64,000 bases of DNA from MPNP01 sp026709725 (GTDB lineage Bacteria > Pseudomonadota > Alphaproteobacteria > Rhodobacterales > Rhodobacteraceae). The notes beneath the pieces are model-generated. The model was not told the DNA's origin. It saw nothing but the letters and a program-made list of their open reading frames with translations, and did not search any database. Each line of letters begins with the position of its first letter. Position 1 is the first letter of the stretch. Made by a program: the position numbers and the translations under genes. The DNA is taken from the NCBI GenBank assembly GCA_965200805.1, contig OZ241384.1:186001-250000 (forward strand), written 5' to 3'. This document shows, piece by piece, positions 7,398-16,482 of the stretch.

Positions 7398-9596
7398 ATG
7401 ATATCGCTCGAAGACGCACACAGGATCGTGACCGGAACGCATCAGGATCCGTTCTCGGTGCTGGGTCTGCATGCCGTGGATGGCATTCAGACGATCCGGG
7501 TCCATGCACCCGACGCAACCGGTGTTGAGGTTCTGGATGCAAAAACGGGACGGTGCATTCTGGCCCTCAAGGCGGTCCCGGAGACACCGGGGATGTTTGT
7601 CGGGCAAGCCGGGCGGCGAAAAAAACCGTTTGCCTATCAGCTCCGGATTGCACGAAATGATGATGTCCGGATCACCGATGACCCCTACCGTTACGGAACG
7701 GTCCTGGGCGCACTGGACGAGCATCTGATCGGTGAAGGCGCGCATCTGAATCTCTGGCGCGTACTGGGTGCACATCTCATGACACATGAAGGGACCGCAG
7801 GGACCCATTTTGCAGTCTGGGCACCCGGTGCAACGCGTGTTTCCGTCGTCGGGGACTTCAATGACTGGGACGGCCGTCGCCATGTCATGCGCAAGCGGGG
7901 CCGGACGGGTGTCTGGGAGATTTTTCTCCCCGGCATCGGAGATGGTGCAGTCTACAAATACGAAATTCTTGGACCCGATGGCCATCTGCTGCCGCAAAAA
8001 GCCGACCCGTTCGGGTTCGGAGCGGAACATCCTCCAAAAACCGCATCAATCGTCCGGCGGCTGGACACGCTGGCGAAGAGTGCGGACTCCTGGAGCACAG
8101 GCAGGGCGGCACGGCAACGCATCGACCAGCCCATCTCGATCTACGAGGTGCATCTCGGCTCATGGCGCCGCGTGCCGGAAGACGGCAATCGACCGCTCTC
8201 CTATCTGGAGCATGCCGCACAGCTTGTCCCCTATGCAAAAGACATGGGGTTTACGCATATTGAGTTGATGCCTGTCTCCGAGTTTCCGTTTGATGGCTCC
8301 TGGGGATACCAGCCCGTCGGCCTGTACGCCCCCACGATTCGATACGGAACACCCGATGAGTTCCGCACACTGATTGACACGTGTCATGCGGCTGAACTCG
8401 GTGTCATTCTGGACTGGGTTCCGGGGCATTTTCCAACAGATCCGCACGGATTGGGCCGTTTTGACGGCACGGCACTCTTTGAGCATCAGGATCCCCGTGA
8501 AGGTTTTCATCCGGACTGGAATACGCTTGTCTACAACTATGGCCGCCGTGAAGTGTCGAACTACCTTATTGCAAACGCGCTCTATTGGCTGAAGGAATAC
8601 CGGATCGACGCCCTGCGCGTCGATGCCGTGGCCTCAATGCTCTACCGTGATTATTCCCGAAAGGACGGCGAGTGGATTCCCAACAGGCATGGCGGGCGTG
8701 AAAATCTTGAAGCGATCACGTTTTTGCAACGCACCAACACGGCCGCATATGGCGAGAGTCCGGGCATCATGATGATTGCGGAGGAATCAACCGCATTCCC
8801 GGGCGTGAGCAAACCCGTCGAACACGGTGGTCTTGGCTTCGGCTTCAAATGGAACATGGGCTGGATGAATGACACCCTGTCCTATATGGGCGAGGATCCG
8901 GTTCACCGCAAATATCACCACACGAGGATGACCTTCGGGCTGCACTACGCCTTCTCCGAGAATTTCATCCTGCCGATCAGCCATGATGAGGTCGTGCATG
9001 GCAAGGGATCGATGCTCGACAGGATGCCCGGCGATGGGCCGGGCAAATTTGCCAATCTGAGAGCCTATTATGGTTTCATGTGGGGACACCCGGGGAAAAA
9101 ATTGCTCTTCATGGGTTGCGAATTTGCCCAGGGCACCGAGTGGAATCATGATACGTCGCTCGATTGGCACCTGCTCCGCAACCCCCTGCACAAAGGCATG
9201 CAGACCCTGGTCCGCGATCTCAATCATCTCTACAGGACCACGCCCAGTCTCTATCAGCGTGACTGCAAATCCGAAGGATTCCTGTGGGTCGAGGAGGGAG
9301 CAGCCGATGAATCGATCTTCGCCTGGATTCGGCGGGGCGCGGAAGGAAGTGCGCCTGTTCTGGTCGTCTGCAACATGACGCCTGTCGAGCGGCACCGGCG
9401 GATCGGGATCCCCGCGCCGGGTTACTGGGCCGAATGCCTCAACACCGACGCGGCCATCTACGGCGGCGGTAATCGTGGCAATGCAGGGGGCGCTCAGAGC
9501 GAACCGGTCGCAGCATCGGGGTTCATGCACTCCCTCAACCTGGCCCTGCCGCCCCTGACGACGTTGCTTTTTCGCCTGGACACCGATGCGGAATGA
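7398..9596 (+). CDS. glgB: 1,4-alpha-glucan branching enzyme
   Basis: The 732-residue protein is a full-length GH13 branching enzyme that creates alpha-1,6 branches in glycogen. An N-terminal carbohydrate-binding (CBM48-type) region includes HFAVWAPGATRVSVVGDFN and WDGRRHVM. The catalytic barrel shows DWVPGHFPTD, the nucleophile Asp409 in RVDAVASMLYRDY, the acid/base Glu462 in MIAEESTAFPGV, and the transition-state stabiliser Asp530 in SHDEVVHGKGSM. The C-terminal all-beta domain ends in FRLD. It lies 37 bp after glgP; the adjoining glgC start is 28 bp downstream of its stop. Confidence 0.97.
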   Translation: MISLEDAHRIVTGTHQDPFSVLGLHAVDGIQTIRVHAPDATGVEVLDAKTGRCILALKAVPETPGMFVGQAGRRKKPFAYQLRIARNDDVRITDDPYRYGTVLGALDEHLIGEGAHLNLWRVLGAHLMTHEGTAGTHFAVWAPGATRVSVVGDFNDWDGRRHVMRKRGRTGVWEIFLPGIGDGAVYKYEILGPDGHLLPQKADPFGFGAEHPPKTASIVRRLDTLAKSADSWSTGRAARQRIDQPISIYEVHLGSWRRVPEDGNRPLSYLEHAAQLVPYAKDMGFTHIELMPVSEFPFDGSWGYQPVGLYAPTIRYGTPDEFRTLIDTCHAAELGVILDWVPGHFPTDPHGLGRFDGTALFEHQDPREGFHPDWNTLVYNYGRREVSNYLIANALYWLKEYRIDALRVDAVASMLYRDYSRKDGEWIPNRHGGRENLEAITFLQRTNTAAYGESPGIMMIAEESTAFPGVSKPVEHGGLGFGFKWNMGWMNDTLSYMGEDPVHRKYHHTRMTFGLHYAFSENFILPISHDEVVHGKGSMLDRMPGDGPGKFANLRAYYGFMWGHPGKKLLFMGCEFAQGTEWNHDTSLDWHLLRNPLHKGMQTLVRDLNHLYRTTPSLYQRDCKSEGFLWVEEGAADESIFAWIRRGAEGSAPVLVVCNMTPVERHRRIGIPAPGYWAECLNTDAAIYGGGNRGNAGGAQSEPVAASGFMHSLNLALPPLTTLLFRLDTDAE

Positions 9597-9624
9597 CCGT
9601 CAGCACTGCGAGATGGGGGACACG

Positions 9625-10884
9625 ATGGACCTGAATACACTGAAACTTGCCCGGAAATCCATGGCCTTTGTGCTGGCGGGGGGTCGCGGCAGCAGACTGC
9701 ACGAACTGACGGACCGGCGGGCCAAGCCGGCAATGTTTTTTGCCGGCAAGAGCCGGATCATCGATTTTCCACTGTCCAATGCCGTCAATTCCGGGATTCG
9801 GCGGATTGGCGTTGCCACCCAGTACAAGGCGCACTCGCTCATTCGACATTTGCAGCGGGGTTGGAGTTTCTTCAGGGCGGAACGCAATGAATCGCTCGAT
9901 ATCCTGCCGGCATCCCAGCAGATGAATGATGAAAACTGGTACAAGGGTACCGCTGATGCCGTCATGCAGAACGCCGGGATCATCCGGAGTTATGATGCGG
10001 AATACATCATCATCCTGGCCGGTGACCACATCTACAAGCAGGACTACTCGATGATGATCGCCCAGCACGTCAGCAGTGGAGCGGATGTGACAGTGGGCTG
10101 CATTGAGGTCCCGCGCATGGAGGCTTCAGGGTTTGGTGTCATGAAAGTCGATACCGGGGATCGCATCCTTGACTTCATTGAAAAACCGACGAACCCGCCC
10201 GCCATGCCCGGACACCCTGACAGGGCATTGGCAAGTATGGGAATCTATGTCTTCAGGACCGGATATCTGCTGAGCAGGCTTGAGGAGCTGGCAACAGAAT
10301 CAGGCTATGGTCATGATTTCGGCCGTGATGTCATCCCGGGGATCGTTGCACACGGGACAGCCGTGGCACATCCGTTCAGCCGCTCCTGCATTCGCTCATC
10401 CGCCGAAGTCAGGGCCTATTGGCGCGACGTCGGGACAGTCGATGCCTTCTGGCAGGCGAATATTGATCTGACCGATTTCGAACCCGAACTTGATATCTAT
10501 GATCGGGCATGGCCCATCTGGACATATTCGGAGCTGATGCCGCCAGCCAAGTTCATCCACAATGAGGACGGCCGACGGGGGCAGGCAATTTCCTCAATGG
10601 TATCAGGGGGATGCATCATCTCGGGATCGAGTCTGGAACGCTGTCTGCTCTTCACAGGCGTCAGAACGCACTCCTATTCGCAGCTTGAAGGGGTCGTTGC
10701 GATGCCGCATGTCGTCATCAACCGCAATGCCCGCATCAAAAATGCTGTGATTGACCGTGGTGTCGTCATTCCGGACGGGCTGGTGATCGGTGAGGATCCG
10801 GTGCTGGACGCAAAGCGGTTCCGCCGATCTGACAATGGCATCTGTCTGATTACCCAACCCATGATCGATAAACTGGGCAAATGA
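9625..10884 (+). CDS. glgC: Glucose-1-phosphate adenylyltransferase
   Basis: This enzyme makes ADP-glucose from ATP and glucose-1-phosphate, the regulated, committed step of bacterial glycogen synthesis. The chosen ATG gives 419 residues, typical for the family, and is preceded by GGGGGA; in-frame starts at 9586 and 9613 overlap or abut glgB and lack a better site. The pyrophosphorylase signature GGRGSRLHELT sits at residues 19-29, followed by RAKPAMFFAG, the substrate loop WYKGTADAV, and IILAGDHIYK. The C-terminal left-handed beta-helix region (residues ~300-419) is complete, so allosteric control is expected. Its stop is one base before the glgA start. Confidence 0.96.
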   Translation: MDLNTLKLARKSMAFVLAGGRGSRLHELTDRRAKPAMFFAGKSRIIDFPLSNAVNSGIRRIGVATQYKAHSLIRHLQRGWSFFRAERNESLDILPASQQMNDENWYKGTADAVMQNAGIIRSYDAEYIIILAGDHIYKQDYSMMIAQHVSSGADVTVGCIEVPRMEASGFGVMKVDTGDRILDFIEKPTNPPAMPGHPDRALASMGIYVFRTGYLLSRLEELATESGYGHDFGRDVIPGIVAHGTAVAHPFSRSCIRSSAEVRAYWRDVGTVDAFWQANIDLTDFEPELDIYDRAWPIWTYSELMPPAKFIHNEDGRRGQAISSMVSGGCIISGSSLERCLLFTGVRTHSYSQLEGVVAMPHVVINRNARIKNAVIDRGVVIPDGLVIGEDPVLDAKRFRRSDNGICLITQPMIDKLGK

Positions 10885-10885
10885 T

Positions 10886-12322
10886 TTGAAAATCCTGTTC
10901 GTTGCCTCCGAATGTGCTCCGTTTGTCAAAACGGGAGGACTGGCCGATGTCATTGGTGCCCTACCCAGGGCTCTGGCTGCCGCTGGCGTCAATGTCCGGG
11001 TTCTCATTCCCGCCTACCCCGGGTTGCGGGCACTTGCGGGACGCGCCACATCTGTCATGACATTCGATGATCTCTCCGGCGGACGGGCCAGGATCCGCAT
11101 TCTCCACACCGAGGGTCTTGAACTGATGCTCCTTGATGCACCCCGGCATTTTGACCGCGCCGGAACACCCTATCTGGGACCGGATGGGAAAGACTGGCCC
11201 GACAATGATCGGCGTTTTGCGGCCCTGAGCCTGGCAGCGGCCAAACTTGCGATGGAGGGTGCGGGCGGCTGGAGGCCGGACATCATCCATGTGCATGACT
11301 GGCAGACCGGACTGGTGCCGGCCTATCTCGCACAATCCGGGCGCATGACCCCGCCTGTGGTCATGACGATCCACAACATCGCGTTTCAGGGACTGTTCGA
11401 TGCGTCGCGATTGCCGGAACTCAAGCTTGATCACAAACTGTTTACCCCGGAGGGGTTTGAATATCACGGCAGGATCGGCTTTCTCAAGGCCGGTCTGGCC
11501 CTGTCAGACAAAATCACAACCGTCAGCCCGAACTATGCCCGCGAATTGCTCACACCCGATTTTGGAATGGGTCTGGAAGGGTTGTTGCGTGCCCGACAGA
11601 ATGACCTGACCGGCATTGTGAACGGGATCGATGATGACCTCTGGAATCCGGAAACCGACCCGAATCTTGTTCGGAACTACTCGGCACGCTCGCTGAAACG
11701 CAAGGTGGCAAACAAGCGGGAGATTGAAGCACGGTTCGGGCTGCAGCGCAGCGATGGGCCACTCTTCTGCGTCATCAGCCGTCTGACATCGCAAAAGGGA
11801 ATCGATGTGCTTCTGGACTGCCTGCCCGATCTGGTTGGGCAGGGGGGGCGTCTGGCATTGCTTGGGACCGGTGAGAGTCATCTGGAAGCACGCTGTGTTG
11901 CAGCAGCGAAGCTGGATCCCGGGCGCATTGGCGTTATCATTGGGTATGATGAATCGCTCTCACACCTGTTGCAGGGGGGAAGTGACGCAATTCTGATTCC
12001 TTCACGGTTTGAACCCTGTGGCCTGACCCAGCTCTACGGGCTCCGCTATGGCACACTGCCGATCGTGTCACGGACTGGCGGACTGGCTGATACGGTCATT
12101 GATGCCAACGAGGCCGCCCTTGCCGCCGGTTGCGCCACAGGGTTTCAGTTCACTCCGGTCCATCCGACTGCCCTGGCCCCGTCAATCGCAAGGGCGTGTG
12201 CAATCTATCGGCAGGCGGATGTGTGGACCGCAATGGTGCGGCGGGCCATGCGGCATCCGGTCGGCTGGGGTCGATCCGCTAGAGCCTATCATCGCATCTA
12301 CAGCAACCTGCCGGCGGCCTGA
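10886..12322 (+). CDS. glgA: Glycogen synthase (ADP-glucose)
   Basis: The 478-residue GT5 enzyme transfers glucose from ADP-glucose to a growing alpha-1,4-glucan. The KTGGLADV nucleotide-sugar motif is at residues 15-22, HVHDWQTGLVPAYL and TIHNIAFQG lie in the N-terminal Rossmann domain, and the C-terminal domain has SRLTSQKGIDVLL and PSRFEPCGLTQLYGLRYG. The start codon is TTG: the sequence after the glgC stop reads TTG AAA ATC CTG, and the only nearby ATG meets a stop after two codons. A rare start one base after glgC suggests that translation depends on coupling to glgC. Confidence 0.96.
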   Translation: MKILFVASECAPFVKTGGLADVIGALPRALAAAGVNVRVLIPAYPGLRALAGRATSVMTFDDLSGGRARIRILHTEGLELMLLDAPRHFDRAGTPYLGPDGKDWPDNDRRFAALSLAAAKLAMEGAGGWRPDIIHVHDWQTGLVPAYLAQSGRMTPPVVMTIHNIAFQGLFDASRLPELKLDHKLFTPEGFEYHGRIGFLKAGLALSDKITTVSPNYARELLTPDFGMGLEGLLRARQNDLTGIVNGIDDDLWNPETDPNLVRNYSARSLKRKVANKREIEARFGLQRSDGPLFCVISRLTSQKGIDVLLDCLPDLVGQGGRLALLGTGESHLEARCVAAAKLDPGRIGVIIGYDESLSHLLQGGSDAILIPSRFEPCGLTQLYGLRYGTLPIVSRTGGLADTVIDANEAALAAGCATGFQFTPVHPTALAPSIARACAIYRQADVWTAMVRRAMRHPVGWGRSARAYHRIYSNLPAA

Positions 12323-12340
12323 TCCAGGCATGACATCGCA

Positions 12341-14443
12341 ATGAGATCCCTGTCAATCTCGGACGGCACCTGCGAGCGCCTCGGCGCCCATCATGACGGG
12401 GGCGGTGTCAACTTTGCCGTCTTTTCAGAGAATGCGACGAAGATTGAACTGTGTCTGTTTTCGCCCGATGGCCGGAGGGAAACATCACGTTTGGCATTGC
12501 CGGAGCGATCAGGATCTGTCTGGCACGGATATGTTGAGACCCTGCCGGTGGGAACGCTCTATGGATATCGCGTGCATGGCAGCTACGCGCCTGAAGCGGG
12601 ACATCGTTTCAATCCAAACAAGCTGCTGTGCGATCCCTATACCCGGTCCTATCATGGTTCCTGGTCAAGCCATCCGGCCACCTTTGGCTACAGCCCGACG
12701 TCACCGGACGGCGATTTGTCATTCAGTCGATCCGACAGCGCGCCCCATGTGCCAAAATGCGTTGTTTCGGACCCTGAAGTTCTGCGCCCTGTCTCCCGTG
12801 AACGCCAGCGGCGCGACGACAGGGATTTGATCTATGAGGCCCATGTCAAGGGCCTGACACAGATGCATCCGCGGGTCCCGGAAGCCCTTCGCGGGACATA
12901 TGAAGGGCTGGTGTGCACGCCGGTTCTGGAACACCTGCAAGCGTTGGGCGTCAGGGCGATCGAACTCATGCCGGTTCACGGCTTCATCGACGATGAATTC
13001 CTCCTCGATCAGGGTCTCAGGAACTACTGGGGCTACAACACGATCGGTTATTTCGTTGCCGAGCCGCGGTATTTCGGGCCCAGGGGCCTGATGGGGTTTC
13101 GGTACATGGTCGACCGTTTCCATGATGCCGGGATCGAGGTGATACTTGATGTGGTCTACAACCACACCGCAGAAGGTGATCACCGTGGCCCGACCCTTTC
13201 CTTTCGCGGCCTTGACAACGCCTCCTACTACCGGCTTCCTGCCGGGCAGCCCCGCTATTATGTGAATGACACCGGATGCGGCAACACAGTCAATATCGCG
13301 CACCCCTATGTCCTGCGGATGGTTCTCGACAGTTTGCGCTTCTGGGTCGAGGTCATGGGAATTGACGGGTTCCGCTTCGACCTTGCCACCACTCTGGGAC
13401 GCGAGGATCATGGATTTGACCCCCGGGGGGGCTTTTTTGATGCCCTGCGACAGGATCCGGTTCTGGCACGCGCACGCATGATCGCCGAACCCTGGGATAT
13501 CGGCCCCGGCGGATATCAGCTGGGAGAGTTTCCGCATGAGTTCTCCGAATGGAATGACAGGTATCGCGATACAGTCCGGCGCTATTGGCGTGGCGACGCA
13601 CACAGCACACAGGAGCTTGGCGCGCGACTTCTCGGGTCCGCCGACACATTCGACCGCGATGGGCGACGAAGCTGGTCCTCCGTGAATTTTGTCGCAGCCC
13701 ATGACGGCTTCACGCTGGCTGATGCCACACAATTCAACGACAGGCACAATGCGGCCAATCTGGAAAACAACGAAGATGGGCATCATGGAAATTTCAGCGA
13801 CAACTGCGGCGTCGAGGGCACAACCGGCAATGTGCAGATCCAGACGATGCGCACGCAGCGCGTGCGCAACATGCTTGCGACACTGTTCCTGTCGCAGGGA
13901 ACACCACTGATCCTGGCTGGTGACGAATTCGGGAACTCGCAGAATGGAAACAACAACGCATATTGTCAGGACAATGAAATCAGCTGGCTCGATTGGGACG
14001 GAGCCGATGCGGGTCTTCTGGAATTTGTTGCAGACCTGGCCGCCTTCCGACGCGCACATGCGTCCCTTCGGCAGACGCGCTTTTTGCATGGCACGATCCG
14101 GGAAAGCGATGGCCTGCCGGATGTGGAATGGATGAGCTTTCACGGTGAGCCCATACAGTGGCGGGATCCGGCGCTCTCGAATTTCTGCCTGACAATCCGC
14201 TGCGCGGCCGAGGCGCCGTCAACACGCACCGACAGCGATGTGGTTTTTGCGGCCTTCAACCGCTCGGATGAGGACCGGAAGGCAAATCTGCCGCCCGTCA
14301 GCGCGGGACGCGCCTGGGTGCGGGCGATTGACACCGACCGGTCGCCACAACCCGACGCAGCAACTGCTGAACCGGAATCGGTCCTGATCCGAGCCCGGTC
14401 GGTGGCTGCCTTCGTTATTCAAACCACCCCGAACACCGAATGA
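12341..14443 (+). CDS. glgX: Glycogen debranching enzyme
   Basis: The 700-residue GH13 isoamylase-type enzyme removes the short branches left by GlgP. An N-terminal CBM48-type region (GGGVNFAVFSENATKIELC) precedes the barrel. Catalytic regions seen: VVYNHTAEGD with Asp270, nucleophile Asp347 in GFRFDLATTLG, acid/base Glu383 in AEPWDIGPGGY, and Asp455 in AAHDGFTLAD. The motif AGDEFGNSQNGNNNAYCQDN is typical of GlgX/TreX. It starts 18 bp after glgA, and its stop overlaps the malQ start by four bases (ATGA), indicating translational coupling to the enzyme that uses its maltotetraose product. Confidence 0.95.
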   Translation: MRSLSISDGTCERLGAHHDGGGVNFAVFSENATKIELCLFSPDGRRETSRLALPERSGSVWHGYVETLPVGTLYGYRVHGSYAPEAGHRFNPNKLLCDPYTRSYHGSWSSHPATFGYSPTSPDGDLSFSRSDSAPHVPKCVVSDPEVLRPVSRERQRRDDRDLIYEAHVKGLTQMHPRVPEALRGTYEGLVCTPVLEHLQALGVRAIELMPVHGFIDDEFLLDQGLRNYWGYNTIGYFVAEPRYFGPRGLMGFRYMVDRFHDAGIEVILDVVYNHTAEGDHRGPTLSFRGLDNASYYRLPAGQPRYYVNDTGCGNTVNIAHPYVLRMVLDSLRFWVEVMGIDGFRFDLATTLGREDHGFDPRGGFFDALRQDPVLARARMIAEPWDIGPGGYQLGEFPHEFSEWNDRYRDTVRRYWRGDAHSTQELGARLLGSADTFDRDGRRSWSSVNFVAAHDGFTLADATQFNDRHNAANLENNEDGHHGNFSDNCGVEGTTGNVQIQTMRTQRVRNMLATLFLSQGTPLILAGDEFGNSQNGNNNAYCQDNEISWLDWDGADAGLLEFVADLAAFRRAHASLRQTRFLHGTIRESDGLPDVEWMSFHGEPIQWRDPALSNFCLTIRCAAEAPSTRTDSDVVFAAFNRSDEDRKANLPPVSAGRAWVRAIDTDRSPQPDAATAEPESVLIRARSVAAFVIQTTPNTE

Positions 14444-16482
14444 CAGACGACAGGCTGCTGGCACAGGTTGCCGGGATTCACGGGATTTGCCTCAACTACC
14501 GTGATATGCAGGGCATCAACCGGGTCGCTTCACCTGACACACTTCGTGCATTGCTCGCCGCCAATGGTGTGGCAGCGAAAAATCGTGCACAATTGCTGGA
14601 CAGCCTGGCCGCGCACCGCTTCGGTCAAACATGCCGCACAGCCCCGAATGAAATCGTTCTTGAAAGCCGCAAGCCGGCTGTGCTGGGCTTTGGCTCAGCC
14701 AGGGAATGGCGGCTCCAGCACGACACGGGAGGCGGCATTGTGGCACATGGTACGGCGACCACAGCTGTCGAGCTTCCTCCGCTGGCATCCGGGGTCTATG
14801 TCCTCGAAGCCGTACCGTCGAAAACCCGGGAAGAGATCAGAATCATCACCGCACCGGCGCGGGCGCCCGCCATTGGGGAAATGGGCACCACTGGGGAAGA
14901 GGGCGAATGCAGGCGGCTTTGGGGAATGAACCTCGCCCTCTACGGTTTGCGCTCGGAGCGGAATCTGGGGCTGGGGAATTATTCTGACCTGGCAGCAATG
15001 TGTCAGACAGGCGGACAGATGGGGGCGGGATTCATCGGTATCAATCCGGTGCATGCAACCGAAATGTCCCACTCCGTCATAAGTCCGTACTCTCCATCAC
15101 ACCGCGGCTTCCTCAACACGGCATATATTGACATCGGTGCAATCCCGGGTCTGCGAACATCGCCTGCAGCACACAGGATCCTCTCGGGTCTGGGCTCTGC
15201 CGCCGAAACCCTGCGCTCTGCCCCCATCATCGACTACCCCCTGCATCAGACCATACACCAAGAGGGGCTGGCTTCACTCTATCGCGCGTTCCAGGATGAG
15301 GCCGAAGCCGCTGCCCGGAACGCATTCGCTGCATTTCGCCGGGAACGTGGCAACGCGCTGGTTCAGTTTGCCCGTTTTGTCGCCGCCACCCGCCCCGATG
15401 CAGCACCGTGTTCAGTGCTCCATGCCCAGGACAGTGATCAATCCCGCCTTGTTCATGAGGAATATGAGATCTGGCTGCAGTGGGTTGCCGATCATCAGTT
15501 GAAGGCTGCCCGGATAGGTGCACATGCGAATGGGATGGCACTTGGTCTCTATCTTGATCTCGCAGCAGGTGCCCGCCGGGACGGGGCTGAAAGCTGGTGC
15601 AACCGGGACGTGATTGCCCATGATGTTGCCCTGGGCGCGCCCCCCGATCATGTGAACCCGGATGGGCAGAACTGGAATTTGGCTGCCTACGCACCACGCA
15701 AGCTTGCATCGCAAAATTACAGACCCCTTCGAAATCTTCTGGCTGCAGCAATGCGTCATGCCGATGTCCTGCGCATTGATCATATCCTTGGCCTGAACCG
15801 CAGTTTCTGGATCCCCGACGATGGCAGCCCCGGCGGCTATGTCCATCAGCCCTTCAGGTCACTTCTTGCAATCCTCAAGATTGAAGCCGAACGCGCCCGC
15901 ACGGTTCTTGTCGGCGAGGATCTCGGACTGGTGCCACAGGGGTTCAGAAAGATGATGAATGGCAATGGACTTTACGGCTATTCGGTCGCCCAGTATGATC
16001 GTGACCGGAAGGGCAGGCTCCGATGTCCACAATCAGTGCGCGGGCAGGTTTTATCCTGCTTCTCGACCCATGATACGCCCACGGTCCGCGGCTTTGAGAG
16101 GGGTCGGGATATTGACTGGTGGGGAAAACTCGGATGGATTGATGCCAATCGGCAAAGACGGGCAAGAGAGCAGCGCCGAATCGATGTTGATGATTTCCTG
16201 TCGTATTGCCAGACCGGCGATTTTTCAACGAGCGTGCATACACTGCTTGCCCGCTCTGGCGCCGCCATGGTGAGCGTTCAGCTCGACGACATCTGCGAGC
16301 ATGTGGATGCACAGAATCTGCCCGGCACGACTGACGAGCACCTGAACTGGCGACGCAAATACGCCATCACAACGGGCGATCTGCGGAATGATCCACGGAT
16401 GCGGACAATGAGCACATTGATGAACCGGTATCGGGGCGCATGCCGGGCGCAGGGCACAGGGGGGCCAGGGGATGAATCATGA
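14440..16482 (+). CDS. malQ: 4-alpha-glucanotransferase (amylomaltase)
   Basis: The 680-residue GH77 protein is of the longer, E. coli-like MalQ type. It recombines short maltodextrins into longer chains for GlgP, releasing glucose. Conserved features are WGMNLALYGLRSERNLGLGN near the middle of the N-terminal half, the barrel motifs ADVLRIDHILGLNRSFWIP (nucleophile Asp in RIDH) and VGEDLGLVP (acid/base Glu), and STHDTPTVRGF. It overlaps glgX by four bases and the start of pgm by eleven, so glgX-malQ-pgm probably form one translational unit. Confidence 0.94.
   Translation: MTDDRLLAQVAGIHGICLNYRDMQGINRVASPDTLRALLAANGVAAKNRAQLLDSLAAHRFGQTCRTAPNEIVLESRKPAVLGFGSAREWRLQHDTGGGIVAHGTATTAVELPPLASGVYVLEAVPSKTREEIRIITAPARAPAIGEMGTTGEEGECRRLWGMNLALYGLRSERNLGLGNYSDLAAMCQTGGQMGAGFIGINPVHATEMSHSVISPYSPSHRGFLNTAYIDIGAIPGLRTSPAAHRILSGLGSAAETLRSAPIIDYPLHQTIHQEGLASLYRAFQDEAEAAARNAFAAFRRERGNALVQFARFVAATRPDAAPCSVLHAQDSDQSRLVHEEYEIWLQWVADHQLKAARIGAHANGMALGLYLDLAAGARRDGAESWCNRDVIAHDVALGAPPDHVNPDGQNWNLAAYAPRKLASQNYRPLRNLLAAAMRHADVLRIDHILGLNRSFWIPDDGSPGGYVHQPFRSLLAILKIEAERARTVLVGEDLGLVPQGFRKMMNGNGLYGYSVAQYDRDRKGRLRCPQSVRGQVLSCFSTHDTPTVRGFERGRDIDWWGKLGWIDANRQRRAREQRRIDVDDFLSYCQTGDFSTSVHTLLARSGAAMVSVQLDDICEHVDAQNLPGTTDEHLNWRRKYAITTGDLRNDPRMRTMSTLMNRYRGACRAQGTGGPGDES

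Noticed and set aside
12719..14143. 474-codon minus-strand frame opposite glgX
   Set aside because: It is the antisense shadow of a strongly conserved gene in a GC-rich genome.
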